Shown here in pieces: positions 1 through 10,469 of a stretch of DNA of 54,435 bases. A model generated the notes under the pieces. The model was not told where the DNA came from. It saw only the letters and a program-made list of their open reading frames with translations, and did no database searches. The stretch comes from Allomyces macrogynus ATCC 38327. Its lineage: Eukaryota > Blastocladiomycota > Blastocladiomycetes > Blastocladiales > Blastocladiaceae. Numbering within the stretch: position 1 is the first letter of the stretch; each line of letters opens with the position of its first letter. The DNA lies in NCBI GenBank assembly GCA_000151295.1, contig GG745339.1:1092790-1147224 (forward strand). The letters are read 5' to 3'. The position numbers were made by a program, and so were the translations under genes.

Positions 1-1107
1 TCCCGTGTTGCGGCCCCACTGCTCTCGCTAGCCTCACGCGTCGCGGCCGCGGCTGAGCGACAAGCGGCCCCGCCAGTGTCACCGGTTTTTACGAAACCGC
101 CGGCCATCACGGTTGGCATCGACGGCCTGCCGCTCGACCCAGCTCAATGGGCAGTAGCTGCGCCCGCCGCCGACGCCTACACCGTGACACCTACGCATCA
201 TCCGCACGATGACGACGACGACACCGATTGCAACGACCCGCCAGCAACAACAGCAACAGGACCAGCACCCATCGACCTGCGCGCCCGCGCGCTCGCGACC
301 CTCACGCGGTCGCGTCTGCCCGACTGCGAGCCCAAGTACTTTTGCCTGCACCCCGGCGCCGTGTTTGCCGGCACGCAGCACAGCCAAAAGTCGGCGTACG
401 CAGTGCGCGTCACTGTCCAGGTAAAGAAGTATTGCTCGCACGCCGCTGCGGCTGTCCGCCCGCTCCCGTTCGCGCGTCCCTGACCCCCTCCTGATGCGCG
501 TATAGAGCGTCGACCTCGCGCACAACACGCTGTGCGGGTTCCTGACGATCGACGGGCTCACCTACGCGGTCCCGCAGCTCGTGACCTACTTTGAGGCCGA
601 GGTCGTGGCGGACCGCGATGCGTTTTGGACGCGCAAGTGGGGGTCCGACCCGGAAAACGATTACGCGCACTGGGTACGCATGCCCAGTATTTCATCGCGT
701 CCCACGCGCGACCGTGACGACTCACGTCCCGTTCCTGCGCAACAGAGGGAATTCGAGGGGTTTGCCGAGGAAGCCGACGAGATTCTCATGAGCGAGGACG
801 ACGCGCCGTATACATTCCGCAACCAGACGCGCGTGTTTATGCGGTGGAAGGAACTGTTCATGGTGCCTGACCATCGCGTCGATCAGGTCGAGGGCGCGTC
901 GTTTGACGGGTTCTATTTCATTTGCGTCGATGTGGTGAATGCGCGTATTGGCGGGTTTTACTACCACCCGAACAGCGAAAAGTAAGTTCGCCGGACACGT
1001 TTCTTGCTCGCAGCAGACTTTTTGACGCGCGGATGGTGTGTAGGTTCCAGCGCCTCGACCTCACGTACGTGCCGGCACGGTCGTCGGCCGAGTTTGCGTT
1101 CCAGTGA
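1..1107 (+). CDS. GID4: GID4/VID24 family substrate receptor of the GID (CTLH) E3 ubiquitin ligase, 5' partial
   Basis: Exons <1-420, 506-981 and 1044-1107, about 319 residues visible. The first exon is open to the window edge with no in-frame ATG, so the start lies outside. Introns of 85 nt (GTAAAG...TATAG) and 62 nt (GTAAGT...GTAG) join in frame. The product follows the vacuolar import/degradation Vid24 fold throughout: 'YAVRVTVQ', 'LCGFLTIDGLT', 'FEAEVV', 'FWTRKWGSDPENDYAHW', 'VFMRWKELFMVPDHRV', 'GASFDGFYFICVDV', 'GGFYYHPNSEKFQRLDLTYVP'. In the family this beta-barrel binds Pro/N-degron substrates such as gluconeogenic enzymes and presents them to the RING subunits of the ligase. A His/Asp-rich low-complexity stretch precedes the domain and is unrelated to the fold. 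Identification is by family recognition and is firm; only the N-terminus is unknown. Confidence 0.93.
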
Positions 1108-1704
1108 TGACTGCGCATGGGTTACGGCGACGTGGACAAGTATATACGAGCGTGGAAGGGAGCGAGAGACGAGAGCAACCGTACGTTTTTGAAGTTGGTT
1201 ATCCCGGTCGGCCTGGGATCAGTTTTGGAGAGCGGGGGGGTCGTGTACAGGGACATTTTTGTTCCCCCTTTTCCATTTGTTTCGCGTTCAAGATAAAAGA
1301 ATCAATACAGGGCCGTGCAAGTTTTGTCTGCCGTCGGACAAACATTCATTCGTGTCGAGGTCAGGGTGAGAGTTTCGCCCTTGACGTGCCAGTTGGGCAG
1401 ATCCACAGGAGGCAACTCGACAATTTGACTTTCATGCGTCGAACTTGAGCCTCTCTCACCAAGCCTGTTTTTCTCCACCGGTCTTCGCAGCACTGAACTG
1501 GCAGCATGGGTCGTGCGCGGCTTGGCAACAGAAAATGTGAGCCAGGAGCGAGAAAGCCTGAAAAGGTGCGTCCCCTGCTGCTCCATATAGGTAACAAAAC
1601 TTTGACCTGACTGTACCCCACACCCTCAGACCATGGCATTTCTGGTGCCCAAAAGGAGAACTAAAATACACGTTCAATGGGCTCTGGTCAAAGATGACAA
1701 TAAA
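1108..1704. other. Intergenic spacer
   Basis: Downstream flank of GID4 and downstream flank of the minus-strand tRNA-Leu. I see no convincing coding region or structured element. An AATAAA lies at 1699-1704, immediately next to the tRNA, and is probably too far from the GID4 stop to be its poly(A) signal. Confidence 0.5.
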
Positions 1705-1786
1705 TACCGGGAGTGGGGTTCGAACCCACGCCTCTTTCGAGACCGCAACTTGAGTGCGGCACCTTAGACCGCTCGGTCATCCCGGC
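1705..1786 (-). tRNA. tRNA-Leu (anticodon CAA), copy 1
   Basis: An 82-nt cloverleaf on the minus strand. The acceptor GCCGGGA pairs with TCCCGGT (one G-U), the discriminator is A, the anticodon stem CCGCA/TGCGG encloses loop CTCAAGT, and there is a long class-II variable arm and a T-arm with GTTCGAACC. The anticodon CAA reads UUG. No intron is present. The gene body is identical to the copy at 26947-27028, and identity continues about 16 nt into the 5' flank. Confidence 0.97.
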
Positions 1787-2305
1787 TGTTTCCATTGCTG
1801 GACGGTTTGCTAGCTTAAAAATTTTATATATACCGTTCAGTCAACGAGCACGATCCGAATCGTACCTCCTCGCACCCTGTTTTCTTGGTGTCTGTTCCCG
1901 TCGCGCCCATAATTTGGGCAGTGAGTGTGCGGAAATAGGCCCAAGTGCTTCCCATGCGTGCCAGCCGTCGTAGTTCCCCAGCCGTCGTCGTCAGACGAGC
2001 GACAGCGAGGACCACAGCGAGGACCACGCGGGAACGTTTCTCTGCGGATGGGCACAAGTCCTTCGATTCAGACCCGGCGCGATGCGACGCGAGGAGACAC
2101 CACGATTGTGATCATGGGGGTTGGTTGTGAACGGTGACAAAAAGGGGCACAAAAACGACAAAGCAAGGTGCCAATCTGTTGAATGAATGTAAACTGCACA
2201 TAATTGGATCCAAACCGCATGCAAAAAAGCTGCCAACCGTGTGCTCTCCACAAAGTGGAGGACACGCATCTGAATGTAACGCGCGGGAGCGAACCTCCTC
2301 ACCAT
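1787..2305. other. Intergenic spacer
   Basis: Upstream flank of the tRNA-Leu and downstream flank of the kelch gene. Apart from the TATA-like element at 1825-1832 I see nothing that reads as a gene. Open frames here have no family resemblance. Confidence 0.5.
1825..1832 (-). promoter_or_regulatory. TATA-like element upstream of tRNA-Leu copy 1
   Basis: TATATATA lies about 39-46 nt upstream of the tRNA 5' end. The two other tRNA genes in the window have a TATATA at nearly the same distance, which suggests an upstream polymerase III element of the kind known in fission yeast and plants. Function is inferred from position only. Confidence 0.5.
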
Positions 2306-5146
2306 CTACATGGCAACGCGACCCGAAGGCGCAGCGTGACCCTGGTCGAACGCGCCATCAGCCACCTCCGCGACCTCCTGCGCAGTCGACGGGAGCAAGA
2401 TCCCGCGACGCAGACGTGCCTGGCGGCGGCGGTACGCGAACGCGGCGACCGCAGCGACGGCCGCAACCGACCCAGCGGCAATTGCGACGGCGGTCGCGAC
2501 CGACGACGACTTGGTCTCGGTCGCGGCAGCCGTGGCGTCAGCCGACTCGTCCTTCACGCTCTTGGCGCCGTTCTGCGTGGCCGCGGCCGGGTCCGGGTAG
2601 TACCGGTGCGCGTCAAAGACGACGGCGTCGATCACATTGGCAATCGCCTTGGACGCGGCCTCGGCCTCGGCCTGGGTAGCACCGCGCTCGGCCGACGCCT
2701 GCTGGACGTACTCGACCGACTGCGCACTCTGCACCGTGGCCGACGCCGACTGCTGCTGGTACTCGACCGACTGAGCACTCTGCGGGGTGACCGACGACGA
2801 CTGCTGCTGGTACTGTGCCGACTGGCCACTAACGGCGCCCGCCGACTCGTTCACGTACTCGACCGACTGCGCGCTCGTGCCAGCCGCCGGATCCTTCTTG
2901 TCGCTGGCTGCAGCACTCGCAGCCTGCGTTGGGAAGGGAGCGGGGAACACGATCGCACCAAGAATGCTGGCAACGGCCTTGGACGCGGCCTCAGCATCCA
3001 TCTTCGGGATCGTCGGGACCGCCGCCGGGACCGTGGGCACAGCGGGCGTAGTCGTCGTGGTCGTGGTCGTCGTGGTGGTTTCGGTGGTTGCGGTAGTCGG
3101 AGCAGAGGTCGAGGCCGTGGTGGCGGTCGACTGAGCGCCGGTCCACGTGTACATGGTGCCCCACGAGTAGGCCGTCGACCAGGACGACGACCAGGACGTG
3201 GCCCAGGCGGATGCTGCGCCAGCCTTGTCGGTCGCCGCCGTGCCAGTAGCCTTGGTCTCAGCCTTCGTCTCAGCAGCGGCACCGGTGGCCTTGGTCTCAG
3301 CCTTGGTCTCGCCCGCGGTGACCTTGACCACCTGCGTCGCCTCGGCCTTGGCCGTCGCGTAAACCGACACGTCCTTGCCCGTGGCCGTAGCGTCAACGAC
3401 CGTCTTGAACGCCGTGACCGTGCCCGGCGGCGGGAGCACCGTGCCCGAAGGCGGCTTCTCGGCCTCGCCCTGGCGCGTCGACGCGACCCACTCGAGCTTG
3501 AGCCCGCCGTCCTTGAGTTCCGTGACCTTGATCAGACGCAGCTTGACGGCCGTCTGCGGCGCGGCCGTCGCGTTCCAGACGGCGTTCCACTTCTCGCCAC
3601 CCAGGAGAACCAAATGATCACCGTGCGCGACCACCTGCGGCATCGCGAGCCCGTCGGCCACCAACTGCGGCTCGACGCCCTTGGGCGCCTCAACCGCGAC
3701 CGTCGCAATCGTGCCCTTGACCACATCGTAGACCTCGACAAACGGCGCGTTGCCCGTGGCACCGCGGCCGTACATGCCGCCGACGGCCACAATGTACCGG
3801 TCCTTGACGACGACCGCGCGGTGCGCGAACCGCGGGAACGCGAGCGACACGGGCGCGCGCGACCACGCGGCCGCGGGCTCATCGTACCACCAGACATCGG
3901 CCAACTTCGCGCCGTCACGGAACCCGCCAAGCAGAGCCACGTGCGTCTCGTTGAACCGCGCCATGGCGGCCTTGACGCGACCCATCGGCGAGATGGTGCC
4001 CTCGCGCGGCACGACGCGCGAGATGGTGCCGTTAGCGAGAACGCGGTGGTACGCCGCCGAGTAAGTGTGCATCCCCGGGGACTCCGGGATCGCATGAATG
4101 TCGAGCCCGCCAAACAGGTACGCCGGCTTGCCCGCACCGAGCGGCGTCGCGGCCATGACCGAGTGCATCGGCGCGAGCGCCGTGAAGTTGACGGCGAGGT
4201 TGCCGAGATCGGCGCCCTTCTTCCCGGCCAGGTCGTACGACACGACGTGCGTGTTCAGGTCCATGGCCGCATCGCCGCGGCCAGTGGTCCCGCCAACGAG
4301 CAGGACGCGCGACTGCGCGGCGTCGAGGACGGGCACGGCGCCGGCAATGCTCAGCGGGAGGGCCGGGAGGTCGGCGACGGGCAGCGGGGTCGTGTCGTCG
4401 GCGCCCGCGGCGAGGATTGAGGCCAGGTTCAGCGAGAGGACTTGGTTGGTCGCCATGCCCGACGCGTCGCGGCCTGTAGTGTCATTGGAAAAAAAGCCAA
4501 AATTGGGTTGATCAGGCTCAGATTGGTCGATGACGGCAAAGTCAAACGCTGCGGCCGGTGGATCATGCGTGGGCATGGAACGGGTGGCGCGTGGGGCATG
4601 ATCGGCGCGGTGTTCGTGTCGAAAACGTCCACGTTCTGTACGATCCATGCTTCCACATCACGAAATCACCCCCACCAGCTCAACAACGCGCGCCGCTGTT
4701 GCTGACGAAGAAGTGCGATGCGTACCGCCAAACAAGTAGACCGAGTCGTTGGTCTTGACGATCGCGGCCGCATGGAACGGCGTGTGCAGATGGTGGTGCG
4801 CCGCGTGCGCCTCGTCATGGTGCTCGTAGGTCGTCGACGCCGTGCTCACGGGCGTCACCGTCGTGGCGGCCGCAGCAGTGGTCGCGGTAGCGGAAGTTGA
4901 GGCCGCCGTGGCCGTGGCCGCGGGCACGCCCGTGCTCCAGGACGTGCTCCAAGTCGTGCCCCAAGCGGTGCTCCAGGACGTCGAGTAGGCGTAGCTGTAG
5001 TGGCCGTCCGGGCCAGCGACCACTTCGACGGCACTGCCCGAGGCCGAGCCATGGTCGTGGTGCGGGCCGTGCGCGTCAACGGCGCTGTTGAGCGCGACGA
5101 GTTGCAGGAGCGCGAGAAGCGCGAGCAGCGAGACGCGGCGCGCCAT
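2306..5146 (-). CDS. Kelch-repeat protein with signal peptide and C-terminal transmembrane helix
   Basis: Exons 5146-4726 and 4473-2306 (862 aa), with one 252-nt intron (GTACGC...CTACAG), longer than is usual here. Joining restores a kelch blade reading 'VYLFGGRDASG', which supports the model. The start codon opens a clear signal peptide (MARRVSLLALLALLQLVAL). Next come a His-rich region with Trp/Ser/Thr repeats (TSWSTAWGTTWSTSWSTG) and about six kelch blades with double Gly (LLVGGTTG, YLFGGLD, ALLGGFRD, VAVGGMYG, VLLGGEK), expected to form a beta-propeller. After that are Ala/Thr/Lys linkers, a second Trp/Ser segment, poly-Thr, and repeats of 'SAQSVEYQQQ'. An Ala/Val-rich membrane helix near the C-terminus is followed by YRRRQARLRRG. 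The predicted topology is a secretory-pathway or surface protein with an external propeller. The role is unknown; cell-surface or cell-end adhesion is a guess. Confidence 0.85.
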
Positions 5147-6011
5147 GATGGGTTGTCGGGGAATCGGTGGGTTGTGCAAAAGATGCGCGCGCTTGCAAGT
5201 TGGTTGAGCGGGTCGAGAGCAGGGTGCAGCGCGCCGGATCCGTCGTCGTCGTCGTCGTCCTCCTTGTCGCGCAAGAAAGGTGCGAATGCAGCGAGCGAAG
5301 CGGGTGGGCGTGGAGAGAGAGAGCGCCGGGGAGCGCGAGTGAGGGCGAGATAAATGATGAAGCTCTGCTGCCAAGTCGCTTTTGCTTTGCCTTGTGGTGG
5401 AGAGTCGTTGGGACCGTTGGGTGGAGCTGCGCGGCTGCGCCGTTGCGGCTGGTGCAGCAGCGGTCAGCTCCACGAGCACACACACGTTAAGGCGCGTGCT
5501 CCAGCTCAACTCTCCGCTTTGCCGCTTCACCGTTGGTCATGATTTTCCATGATCTACCGTCGATGCTCCGCAGGCCCCGCAGGGCCGACACCCGCGCCAT
5601 CGATGGCGGGCCCGCGCCTTTCACGACCGTGGTCGCGCGTCGTGTTCACTATATGTGTTAGGCCATGTCGTCGATTGACAACGCCGACGACACCCGCGCC
5701 GAACGAGCCAATGCGCCGACGGACCTGGCCGTCGTGGAAATGTTATCCAGCGAGGACACGTCGCGCTGATCCGCGCGCGCCCGTTCCGTCGGACGAGCTG
5801 CTGGATCGCGCTGCCAGACAAAGGACCACCACCAAGAAATATCACATCCATTTGCAAGGTCGATGCCAAACACGGAAAGCGACACGGTCATCACGCCCGA
5901 GGATGCCAACCACACGCGTGCAAAGCTCCAACAAAAAAGACACGGTCCGAAACGACGAAATCCAAAAACCCCAACGACCAAAATCAATGCCGGCTCCCCT
6001 AGCAATTTGCA
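5147..6011. other. Intergenic spacer (kelch promoter / symporter 3' flank)
   Basis: This region holds the upstream region of the kelch gene and the downstream region of the symporter gene. A GTC-rich simple-sequence run lies near 5239-5262. I see no additional gene. Confidence 0.5.
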
Positions 6012-8098
6012 TCATGCCTCGACCTTCTTCGTCTCATCCTCGCCCGCGGCACCGATCACAACCGTCTCAGCCGACGCGGCGCCCACGGGCATCGCCTGCA
6101 TCCGGTCGAGCACCGCCTTCATTTCGGCCGAGTAGGCCTGCCCCTGGATGCCCGCGACGCGGAAGAGCACTTCGGCACACGCGACCCAGACAATCAAGCC
6201 GACAATCGACGCGACGAGCGGGACGAGGAACGCGTAGAGGTCGTACCCGTTGCCCCACCACGCCCAGATGAACCCGGCGCCAAATTCGGCCTCGTGAATC
6301 CAGCCGTAGACGGTCAGGGACACGGCAGCCGCAACAGACGCAAACATCATCGCGTACCCCGACACGTAACGGCGGTCAATGTCGGCGAGACCGGAGAGGA
6401 GCGGGATGAAGGTGCCGGTCGTGAGCAGGTTGGTGATGCTACAAACGAGACAAGGCGGTTCAGGAAAGGAACCCAAAGTGGTGGATAGACCACGGGAATG
6501 CACGTACAGGAACAGGTTGAGCGCCGGCAACGTAAAGAACCCGATCACCATGAGCGGGATATTGATCACCAGCACGGCGACGCGCACCGCTGTCAACGAC
6601 TTGGTGCGGAACAAATTGGCCGAAATCGTGGCCGTGATCGCGTTCTGGATCGAATCCACAGCGCCTTGGTTCATGGTCACGGCCAGCATCACCATCAACG
6701 CACCAATCCACGTGTACTGGTCGTGGCCGAGCGAGTAAAACAGCAGCAGGTTCGCGTACTGCGGCTGCGCGTCGAGCGACGGCGCGTACGCCCACATGGC
6801 CAGCAGCCCGGCCAATCCGAACAGGGTCATGACGGTCACAATCAAGAGCGCGCCGCCGAGCGCGCCCTTGCGCAAGGCCGTCTTGGACTCAGCCGCCCAC
6901 ACGCGCTGCCAGTTGGCTTCCGAGAAGAAGGTCGACGCGATCAGCGAGCACGGCAACGTGAAGAGCGTCGTCCACCCGTATTCCGTCGCACCGAGCGTCT
7001 CGGACGGGAACGGTGGCAGGTCTGGGCGGAACCCGATCGCGAGGTACAGGACGAGCACGACAAACAAGATCATCGAGAAAATGCCCTGCATCTGGTCGGT
7101 CACGATGGAGATGATCAACCCTACAGTGGTGCGGCAAGGGGCGGGGTGCAGTGGGGGAGATTAGTCTCATCATATAATTGCGTTGCGCATTCGTCAAGTT
7201 GATCCTTACCACCGAATGCCGTATACCCTGCCGTCAGCAGGCCCACGACGACGATGATCGGGTACTGGCTCGACTTGACAAAGCTCTGCTCGCGGGCGGA
7301 GGGGGAGGGCAAATGTGATCAGATGGTAGAGTTGGTCGCCATATGCACGTCCAACACGCGCAACACTCACCTCCATGATCGAGCCCATGGTGGAGAACTC
7401 GGAAATGACAAACAGCGACATGTTGAGCAGGCAAATGATGGCGACAAAGATCTGCGCGACGCGACCTAGTGTTCATTGTGGCCAGCGTGCGAGCAAGTGA
7501 GCGACAAGACGACGCGGGCCATGGTCCAGGAATCGGTGCAGGCAAATGGAGCCAGAGAGCCGAGAGCGCGTGCACGTCGTCCCGAATCAGAGTAGGGCCT
7601 CCGTGATCATCCAACATTGTGCGCTCTTGGGCCACGACCCCATCACCCACACCACTAAATCGACACACGTAAATCTGTACCGTAGCGCCAGAGCACAAAG
7701 TCCGACAACGACAGCGGCCGCGGCAGCGCCTGCGTGATCTTCTCCCCCGCAAAACTGACGAGAATCACGGGAATTGCCGTCGAGACCGCGTATGAGATCA
7801 GCCCGATGATTCCACCTGTCGCGGCCATATTCGCGGGCGTCGCAATCGCCCACGCGCCGAGCGCGCCCGCATAGAACGACCAGGCAATTCGGGGCCACGC
7901 CTGCGTGCCTCGTGCCGTCAAAAAGGCCTCTGTGTCCATGGTCGTGCGCTGCAGGTACCGCCGCGTCAAGAGCACGGCCACGGTCGTGAACGTTAGGAGC
8001 GTCGTAATTGTGCCCGCCCATGTCAGGCCCTGCCAGAGGGACGTGGGCTCAAGCAGCTGGATGGCCACGGGTGGCGTGGTCGGGACGGCGTCGGCCAT
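6012..8098 (-). CDS. Sodium:solute symporter family transporter (possibly Dur3-like urea permease)
   Basis: Five exons: 8098-7681, 7465-7371, 7285-7210, 7120-6508 and 6438-6012 (542 aa). Introns of 215, 85, 89 and 69 nt all keep phase. Start ATG 8098 (MADAVPTTPP) precedes the first hydrophobic segment. Family signatures run across the junctions: 'FLTARGTQ', 'SFYAGALGAWAIATPA', 'LSLSDFVLWRYG|RVAQIFV', 'YTAFGG|LIISIVTDQMQG'. Many hydrophobic segments cover the length, as expected for the LeuT-fold SSF superfamily of plasma-membrane cation-coupled importers. The 'RYG-RVAQ...NMSLF' and 'YTAFGGL..SIVTDQMQ' regions resemble fungal urea/polyamine transporters of the Dur3 group, but the protein is shorter than classical Dur3 (about 700 aa), so the substrate is uncertain. 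The 69-nt last intron is a multiple of three with no stop, so unspliced mRNA would stay in frame. Confidence 0.88.
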
Positions 8099-8972
8099 GG
8101 TGTATTGGTGTCGCTGCGCGGCTGGTCCAAGATGGTTGAAGTCGAGGTTGAAGAGCCGCGCGGAGAGGCGAGCACGGCCGGTTGCGGCCAGTGGCGGGGC
8201 GAGGAGAGAGCGACGTTGCAAGTTGAGCGGTGGGACCACCAGGGTCTATATAGCATGGGGCCGGTGCAACGACGACGAGGCAGATTGCGCCGAGAGGAGG
8301 AGAGCAGGGGCAGAGTCGAAATTATCCGCGGGTGGCGAGGTGGTTGAGGGCAAGGATCAGCGACGATCACTGCACTCTTGTGGCGAACAAGTCTCGCTCG
8401 CACACTTTTGTGGGCTTTTCTCACTTCAACCACCACCAACCAGCGCCAACCAACCTGCTTGCAAACCGACTAAAACGCGTCCTGCTCGACAAGCAAGAGA
8501 TTCGCTTGTCGGGTGTTCCTGTGATGCTCACAGGAACACCCGACGTGGTGCACCTTGATCCCTTGGAAATGGTTGGGGTAGGCGCGCGTGATGCTCAAGG
8601 GGCGCCCAGCCAGCCCCCGTTCGAGCCCGCGTCGGATGGTTCAATCCGTTGTTCGTCGTGTCCGAGGATAATGCGCGGCGCCGCGTGTCGTACAGACATC
8701 CTGATCCAGATGATGAAAACGTGGCAAATGGCGCCATGAAAGTGTCGATAGGTGTCCCATGTGGGCCAGGACTCTGATCAGGCCCCACGCTCGCGTCTCG
8801 CCTGGAGTCACCGGCGTGCGCGTCAACGATGACGTTGCTGGTCGTGTTCCTCTTGGCCGGTGACACGGCGCGCGACGATAGTGCAATGGGGAAATGAAAT
8901 GTATGCCGTGCGTGTTCAGTCGCCACACCACCCAGTCTCGTCTCCCCCAATCAACCCCACAGTGCAGCAACG
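8099..8972. other. Intergenic spacer containing a perfect hairpin
   Basis: The spacer lies between the symporter start and the 3' end of the next minus-strand gene. The only notable element is the inverted repeat listed separately. No open frame here looks like a protein. Confidence 0.5.
8508..8544. repeat. Perfect 17-bp inverted repeat with 3-nt loop
   Basis: The left arm GTCGGGTGTTCCTGTGA (8508-8524) is exactly complementary to 8528-8544, leaving loop TGC. No mismatch occurs, and pairing stops sharply at both ends. It lies 410 nt upstream of the symporter ATG. It could form a stable stem-loop in RNA or a cruciform in DNA. There is no T-run after it, so it is not an ordinary polymerase III or bacterial-type terminator. 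Confidence 0.9.
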
Positions 8973-10469
8973 TTACTCGAGCCCACCACCCTCTTCGGCC
9001 TGCACAACGACGGGCGTCTCGGTGCGCAGCTTGCGCAGCAAGAGCCGGTCGAGGTACGACATTTCGGGCTCAAACGAGAGCGCAACGGCTTCCGGCGACC
9101 ATGGCCGCATCACCCCCGCGTCGGTACCGGCAGCGCATGTAGCCGTCGTCGCTGGCCGTTTGGGAAGCGCGGCTGGGGTGGACGCGTCGTTTCGCCACGC
9201 CATCAACGCGGATTGGAAGTCGGCGCGTGCCGCGGCCTCGTCGTAGGAACCGTCGCGTAGATCGTTAGCAGGCTCGGGATTGGGCTCAGGCTCGGGGTTC
9301 TGGCTGCGGCGCCACTCAAGCAACGCACACTGGAAGTCGGCGCGTGCCGCGGATTCGCTGTAGGTGCCCTCGCGCAGGTCCTCGGCCGCGGGCGCGGGCG
9401 GGAGCGGCTCGTAGCGCGAGTCCTCGTCGGCGTGAAGTACGTCGTACTTGTAGTGCGACTGGAGCGTGGTCATGCGTGGTCCGTCGGTCGCAGTAGGGTC
9501 GTCGGTGGGGCCCGCGAGCAAGTCGGCAAGAGCCGAGGTGGGCTTGACAGGCACGGGCTGGGTGTCGGTGTCAGTGTCGGTTTCAGCAGCGGGACCGGCA
9601 GCTGACGGCGAATCGGCGAGATCCATATCTTGCGCGAGGAGGAACACTTCGGGGACCGACCACGACGTCTGGGCCGGGGCGAGGACCTTCGAGGGGACGG
9701 CGAGCGGCGGTGCAGACGCGTCGATATCTTGAATGCGCTGTGTCGTGCTGGGGTCGGCGGACCGATGCATGCGCGTGTCAGCGGCGGCATGTTTCGGACC
9801 GACCTTGCCGACATCGGCCTCCCAAAGCCGGATCGGCGCGGCAGCGGCGACACTCGCCTTGGCACTCGGCTCGGGCGTACTGCGCTCGGTCAAGTCCCAA
9901 GTACGGCGTCCTGGCTGCTGCTGGCCCTGCTCTCCTTGGGGCAACGGCGACAACCGCACGCTGTCGCCCGCGACTGACCCGGATCCAGGCCGCAAAGGCT
10001 CGAGCCGCGTGCGCGAGCTCGTCGCCGATCCCGCGGGCAACTCGGACGACGGCAGTTCAACACGCCCAATAAACGCGACGCTGTCGAGCCGCTTGGCCTT
10101 GAGCGCGCGCTTCTTGGCATCAAGCACAGCGTCGGCGTGCCGCGACAACGACCCAGCTGCGGCACCGCGCGACCAGAGCGATCCGGCCGAGTTTGACGAC
10201 CGCAGCGCCGCGGCCTGCCGTTTCTGCGCGTCGAGCTGTGTGCGCAGGGCCTCGAGCCGGTCCTCCATGCGTGCATTGTCGCGCTCGAGTAGGTCGGTGT
10301 GCGAGATGGCGTGTGTCGTTGCCGAGGCTCGCGCGCCGGGACGGCGGCGCGGTGGTGGGGCCACAGCGGGTGGGCCGCCAGTTTTGGTGCCGGAGGCAGG
10401 CGCAGCGCGTGCGCGCGGCTGCATGGTGCGGGTCGGGTCCGGGCTGCGCGTGGAGAAGGACGTGGACAT
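8973..10469 (-). CDS. Protein with N-terminal coiled coil and two ADFQxALxxWR motifs (possible ciliary protein)
   Basis: A single exon of 498 aa. ATG 10469 (MSTSFSTRSP) is the first in-frame ATG; the frame is open 14 codons upstream without one. An Arg/Pro/Ala-rich leader is followed by a short coiled coil (about residues 55-85, DLLERDNARMEDRLEALR), a basic segment around KKRALKAKRL, a long disordered stretch, and in the last 150 residues two copies of a motif: 'DLREGTYSESAARADFQ' + 'CALLEWRR' and 'DLRDGSYDEAAARADFQ' + 'SALMAWRN', about 30 residues apart. Similar F-x-x-AL-x-x-WR repeats occur, as I recall, in B-box/cilium-associated proteins of the ZBBX type. No B-box cysteines are visible, so that link is weak. 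The gene is divergent from EDC4, with a 471-nt shared upstream region. Confidence 0.72.
   Translation of the reverse strand: MSTSFSTRSPDPTRTMQPRARAAPASGTKTGGPPAVAPPPRRRPGARASATTHAISHTDLLERDNARMEDRLEALRTQLDAQKRQAAALRSSNSAGSLWSRGAAAGSLSRHADAVLDAKKRALKAKRLDSVAFIGRVELPSSELPAGSATSSRTRLEPLRPGSGSVAGDSVRLSPLPQGEQGQQQPGRRTWDLTERSTPEPSAKASVAAAAPIRLWEADVGKVGPKHAAADTRMHRSADPSTTQRIQDIDASAPPLAVPSKVLAPAQTSWSVPEVFLLAQDMDLADSPSAAGPAAETDTDTDTQPVPVKPTSALADLLAGPTDDPTATDGPRMTTLQSHYKYDVLHADEDSRYEPLPPAPAAEDLREGTYSESAARADFQCALLEWRRSQNPEPEPNPEPANDLRDGSYDEAAARADFQSALMAWRNDASTPAALPKRPATTATCAAGTDAGVMRPWSPEAVALSFEPEMSYLDRLLLRKLRTETPVVVQAEEGGGLE

Noticed and set aside
2204..4420. 738-codon plus-strand open frame opposite the kelch gene
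   Set aside because: Composition is Arg/Gly/Asp-heavy with no domain, and it mirrors the GC-rich third positions of the kelch gene, which has clear signal peptide, kelch blades and membrane helix.
8528..8970. Minus-strand open frames of 110-140 codons in the hairpin spacer
   Set aside because: No motif or sensible composition, and the frames run through the inverted repeat; treated as non-coding.
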